DNA from: Apostichopus californicus
Lineage: Eukaryota > Echinodermata > Holothuroidea > Aspidochirotida > Stichopodidae
Direction of reading: 5' to 3'
DNA: 42,035 bases
Assembly (NCBI GenBank): GCA_020650975.1
Contig: JAIPMN010018933.1
Coordinates: 1 to 42,035 of the forward strand
Shown: positions 34,201 through 38,589 of the stretch, in pieces
Layout: every line of letters starts with the position of its first letter
Position numbering within the stretch: position 1 is the first letter of the stretch
Made by a program: the position numbers and the translations under genes
Notes under the pieces: model-generated
Database searches by the model: none
The model's input: only the letters and a program-made list of their open reading frames with translations
Told to the model about the DNA's origin: nothing

Positions 34201-36451
34201 CCATACTCGGCATATTTAAAGTGTGTTTTCTTGATTCCAAATATATTGAAATTTTTTGAAAAGCTCTTTTAGTTTCCAAGATATACACAATGCGAGTTTT
34301 GATAAATTTGGGACACTCATTAAATAAACTATGACGTGGAGTGTTGCGATCGTCAAAAATTTCTTAGTTTAGGCCTTAAAAAGTTAACCCCTAATGACAA
34401 GCCCACATATATATCACTTGAATACTGTGGAGTTCCTCATTTCAAGCAGACAAGAAAATATTTTTCAAATTGTCTTTGGCAAAGGTTGTAATTTAAACAA
34501 AGGGATAACATAACAACAAAAAATTAGGCAGTCACTCCCTTTACATCATCAATGAGCATAAATGAGCTAATGTTTATTTTTAAAAAAACTGGAATTAAGA
34601 AAAGACTTGTAAAATGGTCAATTTTTGATGGATTTTGATGGAAGTTGCAGTTATTTTCATGATTTTTAAATGGCTATTAGAGTGATTAGGACAAAGGTTG
34701 CTCACTGGTGTCTGTAAACCTTCAGTTTCTAAAACTCACTTCTTTACTCACTGGCTCATCTCCATCTCTCCTGATGTCATCTTTGGTTGCAATTTTTTTA
34801 CTTTTCTCTTCCCCCTCCTCCTCCTCTTCTGCTACCTGGAGCAGCGGAGTCGACTGTTTTTTGGGTTTCATCCATTTATTAGTACCTGCGGGTGACAAAC
34901 GTATCTATAAATAGTACAATTTTCAAAAATTAAATTTAGTAGCAATTAACTGTTAGCAACTATTATGGCAAAACTATACTTGCAAAAATGTTACAATGTT
35001 ACAACAACTTCAAGCAGGTGAAATCACCCCTGAAATACAGCTGCAGTAAGATAAAATCTTTTGAAAGCAACCAAAGAGCTGAGAGAAATTGCATTAATCC
35101 TTGGAAAAACTGTAAGATTGGTTTCTATAAATTTAAGTCTATATGGCAAGCTTTGCAGACAGTCAAGTTTGTCTAACACAACAAACAGGTCTAACAAAAT
35201 GCCAAACATACAGGCTTATTAATGTAAACATCATTTCATTAAGAGATTATCCATGGCCATCGGAAATTATCAATTGCACAGTATAATCACGCCATTTTTC
35301 ATAAAAAAAAAAAATTGGCCACTCTTAACCAGTTCCTTAGAATAAAGAGAAATTGAAACAAAAGTCTAGGATGTTGGTTCTGACAGTACTAACTGGTAGT
35401 GCAATGTTGATCGGATAATTCACGGTTCCGCTAAGTAAGAAACATTTCCAAGAAAGTCTGATAATATATCTAGACCCTACACTTACTTGAGGGTGTGACT
35501 TTTTCTTGGCTGCTCCCAGGATCATCATCACTTTCATCTTTCTGCATCCACCAAGGTGAGTCACCTTTCTTTTTCTTTCCTTGCTTTGCTTTCTCAAAGA
35601 GCTGGTTCACTCTTGCCGAATCTAACGAGTCATCTGAAACTGACTGAAAGAGTTCATGGGGGGGACATAAATACAATGTAACTGCGTATGTGTCTTTTCT
35701 ATCTATTCTAGAAGAACCAGATGCATAAGGGATAACAAGATGGCTATGAGGTTATTTCAAAAAACCTTTGCCAAAGTACCGCTAAAAACAAGAATGGCAC
35801 GCTCAATTAATGTAAGCTGTCAAATTTTATAATTTTTGTATGCAGGTTTGAGGTTTATCAAGTTATGTTTCTCATACAATACTGAAAATGGTATAGTCCT
35901 GTACACCAATTTTGCTTTACATACATGTTGGCACAAATTTGTGGAGGGTTGTCTATTCTGCATAGCATTTTTGTATGTGGTACTCGATGATGTATTCATC
36001 TTTTAAATGTTCACATTGCACTTGTCAAAGCCTTGTGATAACTCAGTAACTGCGTTGTGAGTAGGTTTTCCTGATTCACACAACTTACCTAGGTCTAAAT
36101 TGCCAGTACTAGCAAAACTGCTTTTCTGTTGTGTTCCCACGGAAACTCCCACCAAAACTTAGCATTTAGGCTACATCACATTACCACTCGCATTTGTAAG
36201 GTAACAAGTAGCAACTTGAAAATGAACCTTGGGTTATACGTTAGATCACAAGGGGAAGTGGTTCCGCGAATAAGCTAACCCACTGTCGTACTAGCTAGTA
36301 ATTTTGGGTAAGGTTTTCACAAATTTAACCACCGTACGATTAAAAAAAAGCTAATCACTAAATTCTTGCATGATAAACTCCAAACCTCTTTCATAAAACT
36401 TTCGAACGCATCATCAAGGTCCCTCTGTGATAATTTTGACTTCCGAGACAT
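3979..36451 (-). CDS. CEP162: CEP162 (KIAA1009/QN1) centrosomal protein, complete, 28 coding exons
   Basis: Vertebrate CEP162 sits at the distal end of centrioles, binds microtubules and promotes ciliary transition-zone assembly with CEP290. Exons on the minus strand were joined by GT-AG signals and phase: the total is 4446 nt, 1481 residues, with no internal stop. Vertebrate CEP162 has about 1400 residues. Diagnostic segments are an N-terminal SPWW motif (exon 2), KLKWYSENQELLDKD (exon 19), KRHPNSIPALMFAAAS (exon 21), IKHLQDQL and EEAKKNHTP (exon 26), and ELDSILDVLRELQRQGVV near the C terminus. Residues about 1-660 are low-complexity and acidic, without a recognisable fold; about 665-1470 are almost continuous coiled coil. 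There is no signal peptide or membrane segment. The gene is divergent from ZUP1. The start was chosen because MSRKSKLSQRDLDDAFESF resembles the vertebrate N terminus; an in-frame ATG 75 nt upstream is less likely. Orthology rests on memory of the family, not a search. Confidence 0.94.
5203..5255 (-). CDS. CEP162: CEP162 coding exon 27
   Basis: Residues 1388-1405, EMRHFEALQAKITAMEN. Vertebrate CEP162 has a similar EMKHF segment directly after the KKNHSP block, as here. Donor gtgggt, phase 2. Intron 27 (4211-5202) is A-rich with no recognised element. Confidence 0.9.
5308..5590. repeat. Diverged duplication in CEP162 intron 26
   Basis: GAACATCATGTG and GAACAGGAGCCC recur in the same order at about 5308-5400 and 5505-5590, each followed by a C-rich run. 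A 200-bp tandem duplication is the simplest reading. Confidence 0.65.
7999..8163 (-). pseudogene. Partial tandem copy of CEP162 exon 26
   Basis: A segment with the C-rich flank, the gtgagt donor and the last roughly 26 codons of exon 26 repeats the sequence at 8161-8315, with a period near 162 bp. The exon part (about 8080-8155) stops where the exon continues, so it has no acceptor. CAG has become TAG within it (plus strand CTATTCCATC instead of CTGTTCCATC). It is a dead exon fragment. Confidence 0.85.
8242..8391 (-). CDS. CEP162: CEP162 coding exon 26
   Basis: Residues 1338-1387. IKHLQDQLSERQ and VELEEAKKNHTP closely match the vertebrate sequence. Donor gtgagt. Its 3' part is duplicated just downstream in intron 26 (5256-8241), which also has a duplicated C-rich segment at 5308-5590. 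Confidence 0.94.
9163..9387 (-). CDS. CEP162: CEP162 coding exon 25
   Basis: Residues 1263-1337. A long coiled coil: VMKLELEQQRVRQQAATAEA, then LRRLEANYKSEMENLIAEKA, ending RFKRQVESHK. The acceptor is the weak cttgaaag; a later AG would put a stop in frame. Intron 25 (8392-9162) has one G-rich run at 8758-8777. Confidence 0.9.
9765..10290. repeat. Minisatellite, unit about 32 bp, CEP162 intron 24
   Basis: About sixteen units of the form CATAGTTGCCTGTACT followed by CATACTCATATTCCAA, with variants containing ACTAAGTTTATATTCC. Open frames across it give Tyr/Glu-rich low-complexity peptides and are not genes. Confidence 0.9.
10777..10913 (-). CDS. CEP162: CEP162 coding exon 24
   Basis: Residues 1217-1262. 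A Ser/Thr/Glu-rich, non-coiled linker ending SDVLVESEELKRQ. Acceptor tttgcacag, donor gtatgt. Intron 24 (9388-10776) includes the 32-bp minisatellite and C-runs at 10458-10472 and 10716-10738. Confidence 0.88.
12398..12477 (-). CDS. CEP162: CEP162 coding exon 23
   Basis: Residues 1190-1217, DLEEKAREVEMLKSACDKLM, coiled coil. Acceptor ctttttcag, donor gtaagt. Intron 23 (10914-12397) is AT-rich with G-runs at 11767-11780 and 12092-12109 and a C-run at 11828-11838. Confidence 0.9.
12828..13099 (-). CDS. CEP162: CEP162 coding exon 22
   Basis: Residues 1100-1190. IQYEERIKQLAAKKQEDE, then coiled coil, then a charged RQRDENHGNGDEKKR linker. The frame runs on a few codons past the gttagt donor; phase 2 fits exon 23. 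Intron 22 (12478-12827) shows nothing notable. Confidence 0.9.
13378..13560 (+). mobile_element. hAT-type element end, truncated or divergent copy
   Basis: Begins CAGGGGTTCCCTAACTGG, a hAT-like terminus. About 180 nt match the reverse complement of the element at 14487-14806, after which homology stops. No matching right end or target duplication was found. Confidence 0.7.
14487..14806 (-). mobile_element. Non-autonomous hAT element with perfect 8-bp target duplication
   Basis: The 320-bp element has termini CAGGGTTTTCTTAAC and (reverse complement) CAGGGGTTCCCTTACTGG. It is flanked on both sides by CCCTAAAC (14479-14486 and 14807-14814). Eight-base duplications and CAGGG ends are typical of hAT transposons. 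There is no transposase, so it is MITE-like. It lies in intron 21, 50 nt downstream of exon 21's donor. Confidence 0.88.
14856..15089 (-). CDS. CEP162: CEP162 coding exon 21
   Basis: Residues 1022-1099. KRHPNSIPALMFAAAS is the most recognisable CEP162 block. FLEEKVQRLESELDRKDEDF and KRSLRSMQQQ follow. Acceptor ccctcccag, donor gtcagt. Intron 21 (13100-14855) contains two related hAT-type copies. Confidence 0.95.
15550..15929 (-). mobile_element. tRNA-derived SINE, family A, copy 1
   Basis: Read on the minus strand it opens with TTGTGGTCAAGTGG (A-box-like) and has GGTTGGAGTCC (B-box-like) about 50 nt later. A conserved body follows (CTTGGGCAAGGCATTTTATC, GTGCCCCAGGAGAGA, GACAAGTTACCAATGACCAG) and the tail is AAGCCTTCAAGTTTAAC. 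It shares its whole length with 23209-23555. Confidence 0.87.
16397..16480 (-). CDS. CEP162: CEP162 coding exon 20
   Basis: Residues 994-1021, Arg/Ala-rich helix ending AKRIQDLERQ, matching the segment before the conserved RHPNS block in vertebrates. Phase 0 on both sides. Intron 20 (15090-16396) contains a full tRNA-SINE and a C-run at 16208-16222. Confidence 0.93.
16500..16840 (-). mobile_element. LINE 3' end (CR1/L2-like), 5'-truncated
   Basis: Minus-strand frame 16825-16589 reads TRTLRSSNKLYLTVPKPRLK, YGYRSFEYSGSYLWNKLPDH, STFKSLLKTHFF. This is the usual C terminus of CR1/L2/Rex-type reverse transcriptases. It is followed by a 3' UTR with GTAAAGTGCCTTGAGC, GCTATATAAG and a TTATTATTA tail. 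Confidence 0.87.
16831..17039. repeat. Minisatellite, 39-bp unit, five copies
   Basis: Units CACAGCCATGTCAGACCTT then AACAGCTAATGTTTAAC, abutting the truncated end of the LINE fragment and ending about 75 nt from exon 19's donor. Confidence 0.92.
17117..17278 (-). CDS. CEP162: CEP162 coding exon 19
   Basis: Residues 940-993. KLKWYSENQELLDKD is nearly the same in vertebrate CEP162 as I recall it and is among the best family identifiers. Intron 19 (16481-17116) holds a LINE C-terminal fragment and a 39-bp minisatellite. Confidence 0.95.
17745..17894 (-). CDS. CEP162: CEP162 coding exon 18
   Basis: Residues 890-939, phase 0 at both ends. QLKQKTRLLEQTNQELRGHI and KKHLEGKVDAWREVKQREFQ are strongly coiled-coil. 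Intron 18 (17279-17744) shows nothing notable. Confidence 0.92.
18215..18560. repeat. 176-bp AT-rich tandem duplication
   Basis: AGCTACCAA followed by ATGTTTATGTATAT starts both copies (18215, 18391). Each ends near TGTGTCAAGTTG or TGTGTCAGGTTG. Within each copy, ATGAATATG motifs recur. Confidence 0.88.
18705..18855 (-). CDS. CEP162: CEP162 coding exon 17
   Basis: Residues 839-889. Contains GVITGEKAQAEIAAGNTSAV and RIAELQTEVVESE. The Gly-rich interruption lies inside the coiled coil. Intron 17 (17895-18704) carries a 176-bp AT-rich tandem duplication. Confidence 0.9.
19386..19498 (-). CDS. CEP162: CEP162 coding exon 16
   Basis: Residues 802-839, ENERLYKELKKLRETNKQ followed by FLENQRLHSQVGNL; coiled coil. 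Ends in phase 2 at gtaaag. Intron 16 (18856-19385) has C-runs at 19081-19120 and 19243-19256. Confidence 0.92.
19705..20545. repeat. Minisatellite, 62-bp unit, about 13 copies, CEP162 intron 15
   Basis: Unit: CTTGATATTCAAGCCTTTCA, GCATCTGGTTAGTCATATTC, TGTCCTACATTTACCTACAT. Central units are near identical and the edges are diverged, as expected for unequal crossing-over. It fills most of the intron. Confidence 0.93.
20597..20743 (-). CDS. CEP162: CEP162 coding exon 15
   Basis: Residues 753-801, ending IMEQETLLQGYQQ. With exon 16 this makes LLQGYQQENERLYKELK, close to vertebrate CEP162. Intron 15 (19499-20596) is largely a 62-bp minisatellite. Confidence 0.93.
20880..21142 (+). mobile_element. 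LINE 3' UTR end, 5'-truncated
   Basis: T-rich sequence ending GTGAAGTGCTTTGAGATC, GTAAAGCGCTCTATAAGAAT, then an ATTATT tail: the standard 3' end of CR1/L2-like LINEs. No coding part remains. Confidence 0.75.
21305..21568 (-). CDS. CEP162: CEP162 coding exon 14, start of main coiled coil
   Basis: Residues 665-752, phase 0 at both ends. From about residue 690 the heptad-rich coiled coil begins (EVNEWQNQWKDERRLNAKLK, LRLEHEAELHKLKQDN). Acceptor ctcccgtag, donor gtatga. Intron 14 (20744-21304) holds a LINE 3' end. Confidence 0.92.
22404..22534 (-). CDS. CEP162: CEP162 coding exon 13
   Basis: Residues 621-664. A Ser/Pro-rich start leads to NLMKSVESFASYIQENYADQ, an apparent amphipathic helix, then LTPPPE. 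Acceptor tcatttag, donor gtatgc. Intron 13 (21569-22403) contains C-rich runs (21973-21987, 22357-22372) and no recognised element. Confidence 0.87.
22728..22832 (-). pseudogene. Copy of part of CEP162 exon 10 in intron 12
   Basis: The minus strand encodes DFVAGRLNEGEEDGARWF, matching NNFVEGRLDEVEEDGARGF of exon 10 (plus-strand positions about 25970-26065). DNA identity is high across ACGCGCACCATCTTC and AGTCTTCC and weakens outward. A TAG follows after nine more codons. No convincing acceptor and donor pair flanks it. It is a dispersed exon fragment. Confidence 0.75.
23209..23555 (+). mobile_element. tRNA-derived SINE, family A, copy 2
   Basis: Same family as 15550-15929, opposite orientation. 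A-box-like TGTGGTCAAGTGGTTAAG, degenerate B box GGTTTTAGTCC, shared body (CCTCTCTTCACCCA, GTGCCCCAGGAGAGA, GACAAGTTACCAATGACCAG) and tail GTAAACCTTCAACTTTAA. Confidence 0.87.
23570..23965. repeat. 85-bp tandem array adjoining a SINE tail
   Basis: About five units containing TTGTAAGCCTTCAAACTAAA, CACAGAGCACAG and AATTGGAACCATGAGAACCC. The TAAGCCTTCAAACT part resembles the SINE tail (GTAAACCTTCAACTTT) just upstream, and the array ends beside the exon 12 donor. Confidence 0.9.
23969..24109 (-). CDS. CEP162: CEP162 coding exon 12
   Basis: Residues 574-621. Very basic: KDSGNKRKTKYSAIKSSGYG, PKKKQKPKG, then DVWSPADKILQQKKT. A basic tract here would suit microtubule binding (inference). An 85-bp tandem array ends within a few bases of its donor. 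Intron 12 (22535-23968) also carries a SINE and a copy of part of exon 10. Confidence 0.88.
25138..25186 (-). CDS. CEP162: CEP162 coding exon 11
   Basis: Residues 558-574, TDDEKSVSSRIPRSRK, bounded by ctgtttcag and gtgagt. Intron 11 (24110-25137) has a G-rich run at 24760-24780 and nothing else recognised. Confidence 0.85.
25889..26634 (-). CDS. CEP162: CEP162 coding exon 10, large disordered exon
   Basis: Residues 309-557, the largest CEP162 exon. It starts DFAASGTASEMEALHAAMRE. A helical, charged part (TVDDIIKEVMEEKMKKDLDR) follows, then a long Asp/Arg/His/Ser-rich tract. Near its end it has two copies of GFDLxPA, separated by seven residues. Its GC content is well above the flanking introns. 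Part of it is duplicated in intron 12. Intron 10 (25187-25888) has two G-runs (25228-25245, 25826-25840). Confidence 0.9.
27046..27161. repeat. Direct repeat flanking the assembly gap
   Basis: CTTGTACAAGCAGATTAAAA then AAGCTTATAATAATTAT (27050-27090) recurs after the Ns as CTGTACAAGCAG to AAGCTTATAATAATTAT (27121-27158), with a C-run just after the gap. Confidence 0.88.
27091..27100. other. Assembly gap, 10 N
   Basis: Ten Ns between a TAATAATTATTAT run and a poly-C run; the size is probably nominal. Confidence 1.
27178..27420 (-). mobile_element. tRNA-derived SINE-like element, family C
   Basis: On the minus strand GCTGTGGCCATGTGGATAAA (A-box-like) is followed about 35 nt later by GAGGTTGAATCCAAGG (B-box-like), then an unrelated body. 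Only one copy is seen in the window. Confidence 0.6.
27494..27585. repeat. 19-bp AT-rich array, about five copies
   Basis: Units of ATTATGAAATTTGCATATA, 40 nt from the exon 9 donor on the intron side. Confidence 0.88.
27626..27739 (-). CDS. CEP162: CEP162 coding exon 9
   Basis: Residues 271-309, SLLETGDSTLNIPQMKRTSK then a basic stretch ending SNSLDR. Acceptor tgttttaag, donor gtcagt. Intron 9 (26635-27625) holds the assembly gap, a local duplication around it, a tRNA-SINE and a 19-bp AT-rich array. Confidence 0.8.
28491..28524 (-). CDS. CEP162: CEP162 coding exon 8, 34-nt microexon
   Basis: Residues 260-271, VPSDKADLLAN. It is supported by the tgcttccag acceptor, the gttagtg donor and the phase that links exons 7 and 9. 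Skipping it would shift the frame. Intron 8 (27740-28490) holds two G-rich runs at 28244-28330 and little else. Confidence 0.72.
28690..29017 (+). mobile_element. LINE 3' end, 5'-truncated
   Basis: Frame 28735-28968 contains QRAFAAAAPCLWNSLPEHVK and ASFKRSLKTYLL, a CR1/L2-type reverse transcriptase C terminus. CGGCGCATTACAAATGTCC and a TTATTATT tail follow. Confidence 0.85.
29784..29839 (-). CDS. CEP162: CEP162 coding exon 7, with alternative acceptor
   Basis: Residues 241-259, VSPPATEVEGPSGEKAASK. The acceptor is tttttatag; a second in-frame cag 12 nt further in (exon start 29827) could drop four residues. Donor gtaagc. Intron 7 (28525-29783) contains a LINE 3' end. Confidence 0.75.
30110..30240. 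repeat. Degenerate repeat copy 1 (pairs with 32570-32690)
   Basis: TTGCACTCATCAGGTATGCAGACCC-type sequence (first part) resembles TTGCAATCATTCGGTATGCGG at 32585 onward. Possibly an old SINE; the match is weak. Confidence 0.35.
30967..31022 (-). CDS. CEP162: CEP162 coding exon 6
   Basis: Residues 222-241, TADDFSSPAPSKLARQER. It has strong gcactttcag acceptor and gtaagc donor sites and joins exon 5 in phase 2 and exon 7 in phase 1. Intron 6 (29840-30966) has only a degenerate repeat near 30110-30240. Confidence 0.82.
31216..31455 (+). mobile_element. tRNA-derived SINE, family B, copy 1
   Basis: GTGTTAGCTCAGTGGTTAAC (A box) and CTCGAGTTCCAGTC (B box) start it. The body includes AATTCATAATCATGGAC, TAAGAGACTGACTTCGGTCA and AGCCAATGAGGCTTC, and the tail is AAATAAATACATACA. 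A second copy lies at 40721-40919. Confidence 0.88.
31856..32072 (-). CDS. CEP162: CEP162 coding exon 5
   Basis: Residues 150-222. A Gly/Ser/Tyr-rich stretch (GSYGVQGSYGDQGSLGG) is followed by ETLEEMEDKARFFKQLED and DVDYAQLNRGTD; the DYxxLN segment is reminiscent of vertebrate CEP162. Donor gtgagt after phase 2. Intron 5 (31023-31855) holds a SINE, a telomere-like patch, a G-run and a small hairpin. Confidence 0.88.
32570..32690. repeat. Degenerate repeat copy 2
   Basis: Resembles 30110-30240 in the GGTATGCGGAC part; GGGTTTGAACGCC could be a decayed B box. Weak. Confidence 0.35.
32958..33414. repeat. 27-bp array, 17 units, each with a GGATTAATCC-like core
   Basis: Unit AGCCCTGAAGGATTAATCCC followed by TCGAGTT. 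Ten of 17 units keep the palindrome GGATTAATCC exactly. TAATCC is the core site of K50 homeodomain proteins (Otx, Pitx, Goosecoid). It starts 67 nt from exon 4's donor, in intron 4. Confidence 0.93.
33482..33572 (-). CDS. CEP162: CEP162 coding exon 4
   Basis: Residues 120-150, DSQSDAGTLMKKYSERMNST and onwards. The acceptor has a T-rich tract ending tttcag; the donor is gtgaca, ending in phase 1. Intron 4 (32073-33481) contains the GGATTAATCC array immediately downstream of this exon. Confidence 0.85.
34752..34885 (-). CDS. CEP162: CEP162 coding exon 3, with tandem donors
   Basis: Residues 75-119: TNKWMKPKKQSTPLL, then a glutamate run and a Lys/Asp-rich tail. The chosen donor is gtgagt after GATGAGCCA. 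A second gtgagt 12 nt downstream would extend the exon to 34740 in the same phase and add VSKE. Intron 3 (33573-34751) is AT-rich with no recognised repeat. Confidence 0.8.
35487..35643 (-). CDS. CEP162: CEP162 coding exon 2
   Basis: Residues 23-75. It begins SVSDDSLDSARVNQLFEKAK and carries a lysine run followed by SPWWMQKDESDDD; the SPWW motif is a CEP162 N-terminal hallmark. Acceptor ctctttcag, donor gtaagtg, ending in phase 1. Intron 2 (34886-35486) holds no recognised element. Confidence 0.88.
36386..36451 (-). CDS. CEP162: CEP162 coding exon 1 of 28 (start codon)
   Basis: Encodes residues 1-22, including DLDDAFESFMKE, the short acidic helix typical of the CEP162 N terminus. It ends in phase 0 at GAG followed by a weak gtttgg donor. 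The open frame continues upstream to an ATG at 36526, which I treat as 5' UTR. Intron 1 (35644-36385) shows nothing notable. Confidence 0.85.
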
Positions 36452-36700
36452 CTTCACTTCGTATGTGTCGTTGCAATCTGTTGTGGAATTTAAAATCAAA
36501 CTCGCGCCTCGTACATCACTAACCAATATTTATAGGCTACGCTGCCCACGGACACTTCAGACAGGAAGTTATTATGATGCATGACTCGAGCTTCGAAGGT
36601 CGACCACTTTTCCCAAAATAGGTGTTTCTCTTTTGCTTGAATCTTGTTTCAAACGTGTGGCATGATGGCACGCACTATTTAGTGGACTTTTCAGATCTAT
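36452..36700. promoter_or_regulatory. Candidate bidirectional promoter, CEP162 / ZUP1
   Basis: The stretch between the CEP162 start and the first plausible ZUP1 donor includes an ETS-like site, ACAGGAAGT, at 36561-36569, CCAAT at 36523-36527 and TATTTATAG at 36528-36536. ETS/GABP-type sites are common in bidirectional promoters of housekeeping gene pairs. The transcription starts are not visible from sequence. Confidence 0.55.
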
Positions 36701-36701
36701 G
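36620..36701 (+). other. ZUP1: Possible ZUP1 5' non-coding exon
   Basis: A good donor (ATG followed by gtaagaag) lies at 36702. A T-rich acceptor ending gacatag lies at 37370. Together they would make a 5' UTR intron of about 670 nt and place 52 nt of leader before the ZUP1 start. The left boundary is a guess. Confidence 0.35.
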
Positions 36702-37422
36702 GTAAGAAGACATTTTTCCAAATTATCTGTAAAATCATCAGTTTATCACATACGGAAAGTTACAGTGTTTTGAAATAGGCTAGGTGCCCCCACCGTTACA
36801 TTGTTGTTGTTGATGATTGTCGTTCGTTTGTTATTGAAGTTTGAAGCTTTGTGGTTAGTATTCAAGTTACTGTGCATAGATACCGTTTCAGGCTTTGGTC
36901 TGGTAGTTGGAATGTAATTAGACAGATAAGTGTGAACCTCTAACGGTCAGAATACTGTCATTTCATTCAGTAGACAAATAATGTCATTATTACTATCCTT
37001 GTTGATTCATCATTCAAGAAGGCTATAAACCATCGTCGTTAGGAATAGGCCTAGCCTATGCTACAGAAGGCAAGATTAGCTATGGACTTGTATGTCCCAC
37101 ATTAAAGTGCTATACACTTGAACTTGTTGAAGATCGTTATGATAGTACAGAGCATACAACTACCAATATTGTGTGGGAGTATACAAGTGTGTTCACAGAC
37201 CTGTGTTCAACTATAATTTGATTCGCTGTCATTGGGTCAAGCACAACCGAAGATTAGAATAAATGATGGTAACAGATTGACTCCCAGAATATTTATGACA
37301 GTTATTCCAAATGTTCATCATATTTCCATCCAAGTTCAAAATATGTGGTTTGTGTTTTTTTTTGACATAGAACTGACAAAACGCTGTGCACGACTTGTTC
37401 AAGTCGGTAAGAAAATGTTACG

Positions 37423-38589
37423 ATGAATAATGACGCAGACTACCCTTGCTGCGAAATATGCGGCCAAGATTTTGAGTCAGAGAAGTTGGTCAGGCTTCAT
37501 ATGAAGGAGGAGCATGAGAAATTTGGAGCTCAGTGTCCGTTTTGCGACCTCAAGCAAGTTGACATCGACGAATTGAGGTTTCATGTGAACACAGCCCATT
37601 CAGATATTCTTAGCCCTCTCAGATCCAACAGCACCGACCGGTCGAATGTTCCAGAAGAGCACGGTAGACGTGACTGGGAGGGAGTGGAGCTCGTCGAAGT
37701 AGCACCGCAGAAATTTGACAGAGATCAAGTTCAGACTACGACGGAGTTGTCCCCATCACAGGAATTCTGCTCCCCAGAGAAAGATGGAGAGATGGACACA
37801 GCTTTTGTGGATGATTCCATAGAATCGATAAAGATGGAAGTATTTTACAAGTCGAGTCATTCTTTAGATTCCTCCTCTAGCGATGAAGAACCGGACCGTG
37901 AAGATGCTTCTACTCCATCGAAGGCAACTTCTTCGAAATCTGAAAGTAGAAACAAGAGGCTGATCAGCGAGGTGGAAGGACTCTGGCAGGAGCTACCGTC
38001 GACTTCTGGCCGGAGCGAGTTCATGCCTCGGAACGGCAGACCGTGGTTTATTGAATCGAGCGATAGTGAGGAGGAAGAAGATTTAATGGCTGGTGGGTTG
38101 GGAAAAGTAACTGCAAAGCCAAAGGAAACTTTACTGAATCTAAGTAAACGTGCCAAACATATCGACGAACCGATACTGTGCCCGTTTTGCGGCCTAGGAG
38201 ATTACGACATGGAGGTCATTCGACGTCACGTCGATCTCGAGCATTCGGATGCGGATGCTTCTTCCAAGGCTGTGACACCAAAAAGCGATTTCTTAGTACT
38301 GCCAAAGATGGAGGAATCTGATCAAAATGGGGAATCAGGTGAACCCTCCACTGCCAAGAGGAAACTTTTCACGAGCGGGGATTCCACTGCTGGAGAAACG
38401 AAAGGCTCTTGCCCGATCTGTCACGTGGAGGGACTCCCTGCAGATAAACTGGAACGACATGTCAACAGCCATTTTGAGTCCTCCCCAGTTACCAACGATA
38501 TCAGCGACAGGCTGGTTGCTGAGCAACTGCAAATGCAAGAGAAAGAACAACAGGATAAGAGGGAGAAGGAGACCCTAAAACTGTTACAG
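37423..38589 (+). CDS. ZUP1: ZUP1 coding exon 1: four zinc fingers
   Basis: Residues 1-389, phase 0 end at CAG before gtgcga. It holds fingers 1-2, the acidic linker (SSDSEEEEDL near 210-220), fingers 3-4 and a charged helix (MQEKEQQDKREKETLKLLQ) leading to exon 2. Intron 1 (38590-39181) has a short G-run at 38671 and nothing else recognised. Confidence 0.95.

Noticed and set aside
36452..36526. In-frame upstream start for CEP162 (25 extra residues)
   Set aside because: The extension has no resemblance to the family, overlaps the CCAAT and TATA-like sites, and vertebrate proteins start at the equivalent of MSRKSK.
37857..38578. Other frames (99, 83 and 71 residues) within ZUP1 exon 1
   Set aside because: They overlap the zinc-finger coding frame and have no recognisable content.
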